A DNA stretch of 64,000 bases from Massilia sp. IC2-278 (GTDB lineage Bacteria; Pseudomonadota; Gammaproteobacteria; Burkholderiales; Burkholderiaceae_D), in contig NZ_JAJFES010000003.1 in assembly GCF_020708045.1 (NCBI RefSeq), positions 186,001 to 250,000 on the forward strand, given 5' to 3'. The notes under the pieces are model-generated. The model ran no database searches and had not been told where the DNA came from. It saw only the letters and a list, made by a program, of their open reading frames with translations. The position numbers were made by a program, and so were the translations under genes. Of the stretch, positions 34,967 through 43,938 are shown piece by piece (positions within the stretch are counted from its first letter, which is position 1; every line of letters starts with the position of its first letter).

Positions 34967-36442
34967 TCAGACGTGCGAGGGCACGTGCGATTCGACGGCG
35001 CAGGCTTCGTCATGCGCGGCATGCGGCTTGTTCGGCTGAGGGATCGGCGCATCCACGTTCACGGTGCCGGCCAGGGTCTTCCAGGTGTTAAAGGCCATCA
35101 TCAGCATGCCCGAAAGGTAGAGGAAGCCGCCCAGGAAGCGCACCGCATAGTAGGGATAGGTCGCCTTTACGCTTTCGGCAAAGGTGTAGGTCAGCGTACC
35201 GTCCGGGTTCACGGCGCGCCACATCAGGCCCTGCATCACGCCGGCGATCCACATCGCGGCGATGTACAGCACGATGCCGATGGTGGCGACCCAGAAGTGC
35301 GCTTCAACCAGTTGGACGCTGTACATCTCCTTTTTGCTGGCCAGGCGCGGAATCAGGTAATAGATCGAGCCCATGGTGATGAAACCGACCCAGCCCAGGG
35401 CGCCGGCGTGCACGTGGGCGACGGTCCAGTCGGTGTAGTGCGACAGCGAGTTGATGGTCTTGATCGACATCATCGGTCCCTCGAAGGTGGCCATGCCATA
35501 GAACGAGAGCGAGACGATCAGGAACTTCAGGATCGGATCGGAACGCAGCTTGTGCCAGGCGCCCGACAGGGTCATCACGCCGTTGATCATGCCGCCCCAG
35601 GATGGCGCCAGCAGGATCAGGGAAAACACCATGCCCAGCGACTGGGTCCAGTCGGGCAGCGCGGTGTAGTGCAGGTGGTGCGGGCCGGCCCACATGTAGG
35701 TGAAGATCAGGGCCCAGAAGTGGACGATCGACAGGCGGTAGGAGTAGACCGGGCGTTCGGCCTGCTTCGGGATGAAGTAATACACCATGCCGAGGTAGCC
35801 GGCGGTGAGGATGAAGCCGACCGCGTTATGGCCGTACCACCACTGGATCATGGCGTCCTGCACGCCGGCGTACACCGAGTAGGACTTGAAGGCAGACACG
35901 GGAACCACCGCGCCGTTCACGATGTGCAGCACGGCCACGGCGATGATGTAGGCGCCGAAGAACCAGTTGGCCACGTAGATGTGCTGGACTTTGCGCTTGA
36001 CGATGGTGCCGAAGAAGACCACGGCGTAGGCGACCCAGACGATGGCGATCAGGATGGCGATCGGCCATTCCAGCTCGGCGTATTCCTTCCCGCGTGTAAA
36101 ACCCATCGGCAGCGTGATCGCGGCCGACACCAGCACGGCTTGCCAGCCCCAGAAGGTGAAGCTGGCCAGCTTGTCGGAGAAGAGGCGGACCTGGCAGGTG
36201 CGCTGGACCACGTAATAGGAAGTGGCGAACAGGCCGCAGATGCCGAAGGCGAAGATCACCGCGTTCGTGTGCAGCGGACGCAGGCGGCCGTAGGACAGCC
36301 AGGCGATGTCGAAGTTGAGCGCGGGCCAGGCCAGCTGGGCCGCGATGAAGACGCCGGCGGCCATGCCGATGACGCCCCACACGACCGTGGCGATGGCAAA
36401 CTGGCGCACGATCTTGTAGTTATAGTTGAGACTGCTTTCCAA
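34967..36442 (-). CDS. ccoN: cbb3-type cytochrome c oxidase subunit I
   Basis: The 491-residue haem-copper oxidase catalytic subunit has about twelve membrane helices. The haem/copper histidines lie in [20 protein letters not shown] (about residue 60 region), [20 protein letters not shown] (about 200-220), [20 protein letters not shown] (HH pair, about 250) and [20 protein letters not shown] (about 345). The start is a TTG codon, preceded by GGGAGAGTACC, with no ATG nearby that keeps the conserved N-terminus. A perfect Fnr box lies 68 bases upstream. The enzyme is a proton-pumping high-affinity oxidase for low oxygen. Confidence 0.94.
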   Translation of the reverse strand: MESSLNYNYKIVRQFAIATVVWGVIGMAAGVFIAAQLAWPALNFDIAWLSYGRLRPLHTNAVIFAFGICGLFATSYYVVQRTCQVRLFSDKLASFTFWGWQAVLVSAAITLPMGFTRGKEYAELEWPIAILIAIVWVAYAVVFFGTIVKRKVQHIYVANWFFGAYIIAVAVLHIVNGAVVPVSAFKSYSVYAGVQDAMIQWWYGHNAVGFILTAGYLGMVYYFIPKQAERPVYSYRLSIVHFWALIFTYMWAGPHHLHYTALPDWTQSLGMVFSLILLAPSWGGMINGVMTLSGAWHKLRSDPILKFLIVSLSFYGMATFEGPMMSIKTINSLSHYTDWTVAHVHAGALGWVGFITMGSIYYLIPRLASKKEMYSVQLVEAHFWVATIGIVLYIAAMWIAGVMQGLMWRAVNPDGTLTYTFAESVKATYPYYAVRFLGGFLYLSGMLMMAFNTWKTLAGTVNVDAPIPQPNKPHAAHDEACAVESHVPSHV

Positions 36443-36509
36443 GGTACTCTCCCGAGTGGATTGACTGCGATCACAGCAGGGAGAGTAGTTTTCTGGACTT
36501 TAAAAATCC

Positions 36510-36523
36510 TTGATGTGAATCAA
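36510..36523. promoter_or_regulatory. Fnr box upstream of ccoN
   Basis: The sequence TTGATGTGAATCAA is a perfect TTGAT-N4-ATCAA palindrome. If it is centred at -41.5, transcription of ccoN would begin near base 36475, about 33 bases before its TTG start, which is a normal class II activation geometry. The Fnr protein encoded at 26234 has the matching recognition helix. Confidence 0.88.
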
Positions 36524-36600
36524 AAATGGAAGTTTCACTTGGGATACGAATTAAGTGGCAATGCAGAGTCGGCTCACGATTTCTGGCCCGAGGCGTTGAC

Positions 36601-36799
36601 CGTACGGTGGGCACTCCGTGCCCACGCGGAAGCTTGATCTGCGTTGGCTATTTTCCTTCTGCAAACGCAGCATCCTAGAGCGCGCCGAAAAGCGCCACGC
36701 TGGCGTAACCTTGTGTCGAAACGCCGCGGAGCGAATCATCGCGGCCGCCGGCCACCGGAAAGGCACGTACCCGCGTGGGCACGGAGTGCCCACCGTACG
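36601..36799. repeat. Palindromic intergenic repeat, copy E (CGTACGG variant)
   Basis: The two ends are perfect 29-base inverted repeats: CGTACGGTGGGCACTCCGTG plus CCCACGCGG on the left (36601-36629), its complement on the right (36771-36799). Each end contains its own hairpin (GTGGGCAC-TCC-GTGCCCAC). The 141-base centre has no reading frame of interest. The ends differ from copies A-D in starting CGTACGG rather than GTAGGG. The same variant end is found at 13438-13488. Confidence 0.9.
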
Positions 36800-36843
36800 G
36801 GTGCCGCCAGCTCAATTCAAACATCTCGACAAGGAAAAGCCAC

Positions 36844-37245
36844 ATGCCCATCTCGCAATCCCTCCACGAAGAAATCGCCAAACGCCTGCAGCAAGCCCGC
36901 GAGGAGGCCCTCGCCACGGTCCGCACCCGCACCGACGCCGATCCCGAAGGCAACGAGCCGCCGGTGATCTCGCCGCGCGCCCACCTGGTGCAGAACGACG
37001 ACGCGCCCACCGCCGAAATGATCGCCCACGACGAGGAGCACTTCGCCGAGCACGAAACGAATATCCTGCACGAGATCGACGCCGCCATCGGCCGCCTGGA
37101 GTCCGGCGGCTATGGCGTGTGCGTGTCCTGCGGCTGCGACATCCCGGAAGAACGCCTGCTGGCCACGCCGACGGTGCAGACCTGCATCCAGTGCCAGGAA
37201 CGCATCGAGCAGGAAGAAGGCACGGGCCGCGGCCCGACGATGTAA
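36844..37245 (+). CDS. DksA/TraR-family zinc-finger protein
   Basis: The 133-residue protein has an N-terminal helical hairpin region (residues 1-85) and a C-terminal C4 zinc finger CVSCGCDIPEERLLATPTVQ plus TCIQC (about residues 96-120), the TraR/DksA type. It is shorter than DksA and lacks the usual DxxDxA tip motif at the expected place, so an RNA-polymerase role is possible but not certain. Proteins of this small type often respond to stress. It stands alone, with a palindromic repeat directly upstream. Confidence 0.8.
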   Translation: MPISQSLHEEIAKRLQQAREEALATVRTRTDADPEGNEPPVISPRAHLVQNDDAPTAEMIAHDEEHFAEHETNILHEIDAAIGRLESGGYGVCVSCGCDIPEERLLATPTVQTCIQCQERIEQEEGTGRGPTM

Positions 37246-37248
37246 ACC

Positions 37249-38700
37249 TTAGTGCTGCCAGCGCACCTTCACCGCCTGGCACGGCGGCGGCAGCGGCCGC
37301 TTGCCAACGAAGGCGTCGATGCCCCGCTCCACGCAGGGGCTGGCGGTCCATAGCGCGAAGTGGGCGCCGTCCGCGATCGTGAAGACCTCGACCGGACCGC
37401 CTGCGCGCAGCGCGGCCACGTGCCGCAGCGCGGCGTCGTAGGGAGTCTTCGCATCGCGTTCGCCCTGGATCACCAGGGTGCGCGGCAGGCGCTGCGGCAG
37501 TGCCGCGAACATCGCGTCGCGCGGGTACAGCGGCAGGCCGGGCTCGACCAGCAGTCCCGGCAGCGGACTCGAAAACAGCAGCCCCTGCTCTTCCCGGACC
37601 ACGGCGTCGCGCTCGCGGCCCGGCTGCAAATTGTTTTCCGAGCCGCTGATAATGGACACGAGCGCAATCGAAGGCGGCGACTGCGGAAAGGCGCCGAGCA
37701 CCGCGGCTTCGCGCTCGATTTCCCGCGTCATCTCCGCGATGCCCTCGGTCCTGCCCTCTTCCAGATCCTTGAGCAGGTAGGGAATACGCGTGGCGGCCTC
37801 GGGCACGTCGAGGCTGGCGCCGAAGAAGCGCTTCAGGTTCTTGCCGGGCACCGCGGCCTGCAGCGCCGGGTCGGCGTCGAAGCGCGCCAGCACCCGCCGG
37901 TACACCGCCTCGGCCGGCTCGCCCAGCTGGGCATGGCAATAGTCGTAGCCATCGCACCACGCCAGCAGCTTGCGCCCGGCCGCGTCGGTGGTGAGCGAGC
38001 GCCGGCTCAGGTCCGAACTGGCGTCGTCCTGCAATGGCACCAGCGAATCGAGCACCACGCCGTCGATGTTCGCGGCGCCCAGCGCCAGTGTGCGCAGTAC
38101 CAGTTGGGTGCCGTAGGACACGCCATAGACCCAGGTCTGGCCCTTGCCCGGGTGGCTGGCGATCAGGCGCTTCAGGTCATGCGCCGCGTTCGTTTGCGAG
38201 AACTGGCGCGCGTAGGCCGGGTTCTCGTTCAGGCGCCGAAAGCAGCTGGCCCACTCGGCCCCGGCCAGGGCGGCGCCGCCGGGCGAGGCCGCTGATTCTT
38301 CGTCCGGGCACAGGCGCGTGGAGAATCCCGTGCCGCGGTGGTCCGGGACCAGCAGGTCGAAGCCGGCAAAGGCCTTGCGCAGCACCGGCAGCAGGCCGTA
38401 GAACGAGGCGCCCGATTCGCCGGGGCCGCCGGCGACCAGCCACACCTGCCCGCGCGCCTGGCCCGTGGCCGGGAACTTGCGCACGAACAGCTGGAACTCA
38501 CCTGTTGGTGCGCCGGAAAGGCCCGAAGGATCGGCGGCGACGCGCTCGACGGCGCACAGGCTGCCGGCCAGCGCCGGCTTGCTGGCGGCATCGTCGCAGG
38601 GTGCGAAGTCAGCCGCCTGGGCGGTGCAAGCAGCGCCGGCAGCCAGCGACAGGCCCAGGGACAAGGTTGCCGTGCTCAGGCGGCGTTTCAGCTTGTTCAT
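37249..38700 (-). CDS. Exported alpha/beta hydrolase of the TAP (tripeptidyl aminopeptidase) type
   Basis: The protein is 483 residues from the ATG at 38700, with a signal peptide (MNKLKRRLSTATLSLGLSLA and onward, cleavage after TAQAA). The catalytic serine is in YGVSYGTQL (GxSxG, about residues 176-184), preceded by LVPDHRGTGFS. The C-terminal TAP-like domain carries VIQGERDAKTPYDAALRHVA and the catalytic His in IADGAHFAL (about 450). Paired cysteines (FAPCDD, SLCAVE and others) fit a periplasmic, disulfide-bearing protein. The natural substrate is unknown. It is convergent with the DksA-like gene (3-base gap). Confidence 0.85.
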   Translation of the reverse strand: MNKLKRRLSTATLSLGLSLAAGAACTAQAADFAPCDDAASKPALAGSLCAVERVAADPSGLSGAPTGEFQLFVRKFPATGQARGQVWLVAGGPGESGASFYGLLPVLRKAFAGFDLLVPDHRGTGFSTRLCPDEESAASPGGAALAGAEWASCFRRLNENPAYARQFSQTNAAHDLKRLIASHPGKGQTWVYGVSYGTQLVLRTLALGAANIDGVVLDSLVPLQDDASSDLSRRSLTTDAAGRKLLAWCDGYDYCHAQLGEPAEAVYRRVLARFDADPALQAAVPGKNLKRFFGASLDVPEAATRIPYLLKDLEEGRTEGIAEMTREIEREAAVLGAFPQSPPSIALVSIISGSENNLQPGRERDAVVREEQGLLFSSPLPGLLVEPGLPLYPRDAMFAALPQRLPRTLVIQGERDAKTPYDAALRHVAALRAGGPVEVFTIADGAHFALWTASPCVERGIDAFVGKRPLPPPCQAVKVRWQH

Positions 38701-38788
38701 CGCGTCTCGTTTTCTTATCAAAAAACTTAGAGTAACCGCGAGGAAACTTATTGTCGAGAAAGAATGAATCTGTATGTCATGCCGAGCC

Positions 38789-38941
38789 TTAGCCGGCGGG
38801 CCGGTCGTCGTCGCGCAGCAGGCGCAGGGCCGGGCCTTCCAGGTCATCGAACTGGCCGCTGTCGGCGGCGCCGAAGAAAATCCAGAGCGCCAGCGCCACC
38901 AGCACCAGGCTCAGGGGAATCAGGAGATACAGCGCTTCCAT
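38789..38941 (-). CDS. ccoS: cbb3 oxidase assembly protein CcoS
   Basis: The protein is 50 residues: MEALYLLIPLSLVLVALALW, then IFFGAADSGQFDDLEGPALR and a short DDD tail. One membrane helix followed by the W-x-x-x-x-x-GQFDDLE-P motif is the CcoS signature. It is needed for cofactor insertion into CcoN. It lies 24 bases after ccoI on the same strand. Confidence 0.92.
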   Translation of the reverse strand: MEALYLLIPLSLVLVALALWIFFGAADSGQFDDLEGPALRLLRDDDRPAG

Positions 38942-38965
38942 ATGGTCTTCCTTTATTTCCTCAGC

Positions 38966-41476
38966 TTACTTTCTCAACCTGAGCGCGTTCAGCACCACCA
39001 CCGCCGAACTCGCCGCCATGCCAGCCCCGGCCAGCCAGGGACTCAGCAGCCCGGTTGCCGCCAGCGGAATCGCGGCCAGGTTGTAGATGCTGGCCCAGGC
39101 CAGGTTCTGGCGGATGATGCGCAGCGTGCGGCGCGCGGTGTCGAGGGCCTCGACCAGGGGCAGCAGGCCGTCGCCGAGCAGCACGCAATCGGCGTGCAGC
39201 TGGGCCAGCGCGGCGCCGCCGCCCATCGCGAACGACACGTCGGCGCCACGCAGGACGGCGGCGTCGTTGATGCCGTCGCCGACCATCGCGACTGTTGCGC
39301 CCTGCGCCTGCAGCTCGCGCACGAAGTCCAGCTTCTGCTGCGGCAGCTGGTCGCCGGCCGCCAGGCGGATGCCCAGCTGCGCCGCCACCTGCTGGGCCGC
39401 GCGCGACTCGTCGCCGGAGAGCAGGACCACGGTCTTGCCGGCGGCCTCGACCCGGCGCACGACCGCGAGCGCCTCGGGACGCAGGCCGTCGGCGATGTCG
39501 AAGCGCGCCAGCCAGGCGCCCTGCCGGCCGAGCCAGACCGCGCTGCCCTGCGCGTCGGGCGCCGCCGGCATGCGGCGGCCGGCCAGCGCCGCCACGAACG
39601 CCGCGCTGCCGAGCCGGTAGCGTACGCCGTCGACTTCGCCTTCGATTCCCTGCCCGACCGTGTGCACGACGTCCCGTGCCTGGCCGGCCGCTTCGGCTGG
39701 TTCGGCTTCGGCTTCGGCGGTGTCGGCGGTGTCGGCGGTGTCGGCCGCGGCGGCGCGGATCGCCTTTGCCAGCGGATGCGCGCTGCCGGCTTCGAGGGCG
39801 GCGGCAATTGCCAGCGCCTGTGGCGCGCGCTCGCGCGAGGCGCCGAAGCTGCGGGTCTCGCGCACCACGGGCCGGCCCAGGGTCAGGGTGCCGGTCTTGT
39901 CGAACACGACGTGGGTGGCGCGCTCCAGTGTTTCCAGTGCGTGCGGCTGCACGGCCAATACACCGCGCCGCAGCAGGCGGTCGGTGGCCGCGGCCAGCGC
40001 GGTAGGCGTGGCCAGCGACAGCGCACATGGGCAGGTCACGACCAGTACCGCGATCGCCGCCGGCCAGGCGCGGCCCGGGTCGATCAATTGCCAGGCCAGG
40101 AACACGGCCGCGGTCAGCACCAGCAGCGCCGCCACCGACCAGGCGGCGACGCGGTCGGCCCACAAAGCCAGCGCCGGCTTGCCCTGGCCGGCCTTGTCGA
40201 CCAGGCGCACCAGCAGCGCCAGGGTGCTGTCGCGCGCCGCCGCCTGCACCCGCAGCAGCACGGCCTGGGCCACGTTGACGGCGCCGCCGGGCAGCAGGTC
40301 GCCCGGCCCCATGCGCCGCGCCCTGCTTTCGCCGGTCAGCAGCGACAGGTCGGCCTCGGTCTCGCCCTCGACGATCGTGCCGTCGGCCGGCGCCGCCTCG
40401 CCGGGCGCTACCAGCACCACGTCGCCCGGCTGCAGGCTGGCCGCCGCCACCAGTTCGGTGGCGCGCTCCAGCGGATAGCCCAGCATGCGCTGGCTTGCAG
40501 CCGGCATGCCTTCCTGCAGCGCCTCCAGCGCACGGGTGGCGCGGCGGCGGGCGCCGAGTTCCAGGTAGCGGCTGGCCAGCAGCAGGAAGATGAACATCGT
40601 GATCGAGTCGAACCAGACCTCACCCCGTCCCTGCACCAGGGCCACGGTGCTGCCGGTGAAGGCGGCGCCGATGCCGAGCGCCACCGGCACGTCCATGCCC
40701 GGCAGGCCGCGGCGCAGGTCGCGCCATGCGCCGTCGAAGAAAGGCAACGCCGAATACAGCACGGCCGGCAGCGTCAGCACGAAGGAAGCCCAGCCCATCA
40801 GCGCCGTCATATCGGCATCCATGGTGCCGTCGTCCGCCAGGTAGACCGGCACCGCGTACATCATCACCTGCATCATCGCCAGCCCGGCCACGAACAGCTG
40901 GCGGAACAGCTTGCGGCGCGCGCGCTCGAGCTGCTCGCCGTGGCGCTCCCTGTCGTAGGGATAGGCGGTATAGCCGATGGTGCGCAGCGCGCGCAGGATG
41001 TCGCTGACCTTGCAGATGGCCGGGTCCCAGCGCACCTGCAGACGCTCGGTGCTGACGTTCAGCAGGCTTTCCTGTACGCCGGGCAGCGCGTTCACGCGGC
41101 GTTCGATCAGCCAGACGCAGGCGGCGCAGCGGATGCCCTCGACCGTAAAGCTGCCTTCGCCCGTGTTGTCCGCGGTATCGAACAGCGCCAGCCCGGGCGC
41201 GGCGTTGCCGTCGACGGTGGCGCCGTAGCCGTTGCGGGTGTCGTAGTAGTCGGCGCAGCCGGCATCGACGATGGTCTGCGCCGCCGCCGCGCAACCCGGG
41301 CAGCACATGGCGCGTTCGACGCCGCCGACCGCGGCGCGCCAGGGGCTATTTTCAGGCAGCGGCAGGCCGCAGTGGAAGCAGCCGGCGGCGGGGTCATCGA
41401 CGCAGTTGCGGGATGCGGATCGGCTCACCGCGCCGGCATCGTCTTCCACTGCCCTGCCCTCGCCACGGTCCCTCAT
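38966..41476 (-). CDS. ccoI: Copper-transporting P1B-type ATPase for cbb3 assembly
   Basis: The protein is 836 residues from the ATG at 41476. The N-terminal metal region has FHCGLP and CCPGCAAAAQTIVDAGCADYY, followed by a heavy-metal-associated domain with GIRCAACVWLIERRVNALPG (CxxC, about residues 100-120). The ATPase core shows the CPC membrane metal site in VTCPCALSLATP, the phosphorylation motif DKTGTLT, and GDGINDAAVL. These are the features of CcoI/CopA2, which delivers copper to the cbb3 oxidase active site. Position between ccoS and a TauE/SafE gene supports this. Its ATG overlaps the upstream gene by four bases; a clear ribosome site is missing, so translation is probably coupled. 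Confidence 0.93.
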   Translation of the reverse strand: MRDRGEGRAVEDDAGAVSRSASRNCVDDPAAGCFHCGLPLPENSPWRAAVGGVERAMCCPGCAAAAQTIVDAGCADYYDTRNGYGATVDGNAAPGLALFDTADNTGEGSFTVEGIRCAACVWLIERRVNALPGVQESLLNVSTERLQVRWDPAICKVSDILRALRTIGYTAYPYDRERHGEQLERARRKLFRQLFVAGLAMMQVMMYAVPVYLADDGTMDADMTALMGWASFVLTLPAVLYSALPFFDGAWRDLRRGLPGMDVPVALGIGAAFTGSTVALVQGRGEVWFDSITMFIFLLLASRYLELGARRRATRALEALQEGMPAASQRMLGYPLERATELVAAASLQPGDVVLVAPGEAAPADGTIVEGETEADLSLLTGESRARRMGPGDLLPGGAVNVAQAVLLRVQAAARDSTLALLVRLVDKAGQGKPALALWADRVAAWSVAALLVLTAAVFLAWQLIDPGRAWPAAIAVLVVTCPCALSLATPTALAAATDRLLRRGVLAVQPHALETLERATHVVFDKTGTLTLGRPVVRETRSFGASRERAPQALAIAAALEAGSAHPLAKAIRAAAADTADTADTAEAEAEPAEAAGQARDVVHTVGQGIEGEVDGVRYRLGSAAFVAALAGRRMPAAPDAQGSAVWLGRQGAWLARFDIADGLRPEALAVVRRVEAAGKTVVLLSGDESRAAQQVAAQLGIRLAAGDQLPQQKLDFVRELQAQGATVAMVGDGINDAAVLRGADVSFAMGGGAALAQLHADCVLLGDGLLPLVEALDTARRTLRIIRQNLAWASIYNLAAIPLAATGLLSPWLAGAGMAASSAVVVLNALRLRK

Positions 41477-42219
41477 GGTGCAAGGCACACGAGGTGCAGC
41501 CAGCTGGGCGGCAACCCGCCCGCCGCGCGCAGCAGGCCGGTCACGCCGAAGCCCAGCACCAGCGCGCCGCAGCCGATGCGCACCGCCGGCAGGCGCAGCC
41601 AGCCGCGCAGGCGGGCGCCAAGCAGGCCGAGCGCCAGCATCATCGGCAGCGTGCCCAGGCCGAAGGCAAGCATGGTCAGCGCGCCGGAGACGACCGAGCC
41701 GCTCAGCATCGCCGTGACCAGCACGCTGTAGACCATGGCGCAGGGTAGCCAGCCCCACAGCGCGCCGGCCGCGAACATGCGCCCAGGGGTGTCGGGCGGG
41801 CCGATGCGGGCCAACTGCGGACGCACGCGGCGCCACACCAGCTGCCCCGCCCGTTCGATGTGGGCGATGCCGCTCCAGGCGTTCATCAGGTGCAGGCCGA
41901 GCGCGACCAGCATCGCGTTCGCCAGCCAGTAGGCGCCGGCCTGCAGCTGCGGCAAAGCTGTCAACGCGGCAGCCCCTTGGCCCACGCCGCCGGCCAGCGC
42001 GCCGGCCGTCATGTAGCTGGCGATGCGCCCGGCATTGTAGGCGGCGACGTGCAGGCTGGCGCGGTCGGCGACGGCCGGGCGCAGCGCAATCACCGCCGCG
42101 CCCGCGCGCGTACGTGTCGGCGTCAAGGACAATGCACCGACGATCCCGCCGCACATGGCACCGCAGTGGACGCTGCCGAGCAGCCCCACCACGAACACCG
42201 GGAACAGGCTCAGGCTCAT
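41473..42219 (-). CDS. TauE/SafE (DsbD-like) membrane protein of the cco locus
   Basis: The 248-residue protein has about six membrane helices. It begins MSLSLFPVFVVGLLGSVHCG with the motif HCGAMCGGI (about residues 19-27). Its second half has ALWGWLPCAMVYSVLVTAML (about 150-170), whose GxLPC pattern mirrors the first repeat. This is the sulfite exporter TauE/SafE-like family commonly encoded between ccoI and hemN; a role in metal or redox handling during cbb3 assembly is likely but unproven. It starts 4 bases before hemN ends and overlaps ccoI. Confidence 0.85.
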   Translation of the reverse strand: MSLSLFPVFVVGLLGSVHCGAMCGGIVGALSLTPTRTRAGAAVIALRPAVADRASLHVAAYNAGRIASYMTAGALAGGVGQGAAALTALPQLQAGAYWLANAMLVALGLHLMNAWSGIAHIERAGQLVWRRVRPQLARIGPPDTPGRMFAAGALWGWLPCAMVYSVLVTAMLSGSVVSGALTMLAFGLGTLPMMLALGLLGARLRGWLRLPAVRIGCGALVLGFGVTGLLRAAGGLPPSWLHLVCLAP

Positions 42220-42223
42220 CCGC

Positions 42224-43678
42224 TTATACGGTCCGCGAGTAGCGTGGCACGGCCGGCTGCACCGCAGACGGCGCGGCCAGGTAGCGGTCGAACACCATGC
42301 AGACGTTGCGGATCAGCAGGCGCCCGCGCGCCGTCACCGAGATCCAGTCGCCCTCGATGCTCACCAGGCCGTCGTATTCGAGCTGGCGCAGGGCCACCAG
42401 TTCGTCTGCAAAATACTGGCCGAAGGCGATCGGGAAGGCCAGCTCGATGGCGGAAATCGACAGCTCGAACTGGCACATCAGCTTGCCGATGACGGTGCGG
42501 CGCACCAGGTCGTCCATGCCGAGCGCGATGCCGCGCACCACCGGTAGCTCGTTGTTGTCGAGCGCCTCGTAATAGTCCTCGAGGGTCTTGGCGTTCTGGC
42601 TGTAGGTGGCGCCGACCGCGCTGATGGCCGACACGCCGCAGGAAATCAGGTCGGTGTCGGCATGGGTCGAGTACCCCTGGAAGTTGCGGTGCAGGCGGCC
42701 CTGGCGCTGGGCGATGGCGAGGTCGTCGCCGGGTTTCGCGAAGTGGTCCATGCCGATGTAAACGTAGCCGGCCCCGGTCAGGCGCTCGATGCACAGGGCC
42801 AGCATGGCCAGCTTTTCGGTGGACGACGGCATGTCGGCTTCGAGGATGCGCCGCTGCGGCTTGAACACGTGCGGCAGGTGGGCATAGTGGTAGATCGAGA
42901 TGCGGTCCGGGCTGGCGGCGATCACCTTTTCGATGGTGGCGGTCATGGTCGCCAGGTTCTGCTTCGGCAGGCCGTAGATCAAATCGATGCTGATCGAACG
43001 GAAGCCGGCCTCGCACGCGGCGGCGATGATGGCGCGCGTGTCGCTTTCGGGCTGGACGCGGTTGACGGCCTTCTGCACCGCCGGATGGAAGTCCTGCACG
43101 CCCAGGCTGATGCGGTTGAAGCCCTGGCGGCGCAGGCCGTGCACGCGCTCCTTCGAAACCGTGCGCGGGTCGACTTCGATCGAATACTCGCCGACCTCGT
43201 CGGGCGCGAAGCGGAAGCTGCGGCGCAGGTGGGCCATCAGTTCGCCCATCTGCTCGTCGCTCAGGTAAGTCGGCGTGCCGCCGCCGAAGTGCAGCTGCTC
43301 GACTTCGTTGATGCCGGCGAAGAGCGCGGCCTGCATCGCGATCTCGCGCTTCAGGTAGCCAAGGTAGGTGGCGGCCTTTTCGCGGTTCCTGGTGACGATC
43401 TTGTTGCAGGCGCAGTAGTAGCAGACCGTGTCGCAGAACGGGATGTGCAGGTAGAGCGAGAGCGGGCGCGCGCCGCCGCGGGTGCGCACCGAGGCCACGG
43501 CGTGCAGATAGTCGCGGTAGGCGAAGCCTTCGCCGAAGCGGTCGGCGGTCGGGTAGGACGTATAGCGCGGGCCGTTCTTGCCGAGACGCCCGATCAGTTC
43601 GGGGTCGAAGTCGACGGTCCTGGCGACGGGAATGGCCGCGCGGCGCAGCGCGCTGACCGGGATGTGCTGGTGAAGCAT
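42224..43678 (-). CDS. hemN: Oxygen-independent coproporphyrinogen III oxidase
   Basis: The protein is 484 residues, in the range of HemN (E. coli 457). The radical-SAM cluster motif CDTVCYYCACNK (CxxxCxxC) is at about residues 79-90, preceded by RPLSLYLHIPFCDT. Further HemN hallmarks are QLHFGGGTPTYL (about 127-138), FNRISLGVQDFHP and YIGMDHFAKPGDDLAIAQRQ, plus the HemN C-terminal domain. It makes protoporphyrinogen IX without oxygen, so it supplies haem for the oxidases encoded here under low oxygen. An Fnr box lies 83 bases upstream and a CAGGAG site precedes the ATG. Confidence 0.95.
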   Translation of the reverse strand: MLHQHIPVSALRRAAIPVARTVDFDPELIGRLGKNGPRYTSYPTADRFGEGFAYRDYLHAVASVRTRGGARPLSLYLHIPFCDTVCYYCACNKIVTRNREKAATYLGYLKREIAMQAALFAGINEVEQLHFGGGTPTYLSDEQMGELMAHLRRSFRFAPDEVGEYSIEVDPRTVSKERVHGLRRQGFNRISLGVQDFHPAVQKAVNRVQPESDTRAIIAAACEAGFRSISIDLIYGLPKQNLATMTATIEKVIAASPDRISIYHYAHLPHVFKPQRRILEADMPSSTEKLAMLALCIERLTGAGYVYIGMDHFAKPGDDLAIAQRQGRLHRNFQGYSTHADTDLISCGVSAISAVGATYSQNAKTLEDYYEALDNNELPVVRGIALGMDDLVRRTVIGKLMCQFELSISAIELAFPIAFGQYFADELVALRQLEYDGLVSIEGDWISVTARGRLLIRNVCMVFDRYLAAPSAVQPAVPRYSRTV

Positions 43679-43760
43679 GTGGAAACTCCTGCTGCCTGCC
43701 GGCCGCGGGGTGCGGCTCAGCTTGATGAATGGAGTCTATTGATGTGCAGCAGTGAAATCC

Positions 43761-43774
43761 TTGACTTACATCAA
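43761..43774. promoter_or_regulatory. Fnr box upstream of hemN
   Basis: The sequence TTGACTTACATCAA matches TTGAT-N4-ATCAA at 9 of 10 defined positions (reverse strand TTGATGTAAGTCAA). It lies 83 bases before the hemN start, a fitting place for anaerobic activation. Confidence 0.8.
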
Positions 43775-43938
43775 AAATAAGAGGCTTGCGATGTTGCGAG
43801 AACAATGATGCTTACGAGCCAGGATGCAAGACTCTTACTTCGCCTTGCCCGGCACCCTCTGCGATGAGCGGATACTGCTTTGCGTACGCTACTGCGCTGC
43901 TGACACTGGGGAATTGTGTACGACGTCTTGTTCATGCC

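Larger units (their letters stand above)
36443..36843. other. Intergenic region between ccoN and the DksA-like gene
   Basis: These 401 bases contain no gene that can be supported. They hold the ccoN leader, the Fnr box at 36510, a relatively A/T-rich stretch around 36490-36560 and the palindromic repeat copy E at 36601-36799. The remaining 44 bases form the leader of the DksA-like gene, with ACAAGGAAAAGCCAC as a ribosome site. Confidence 0.75.
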
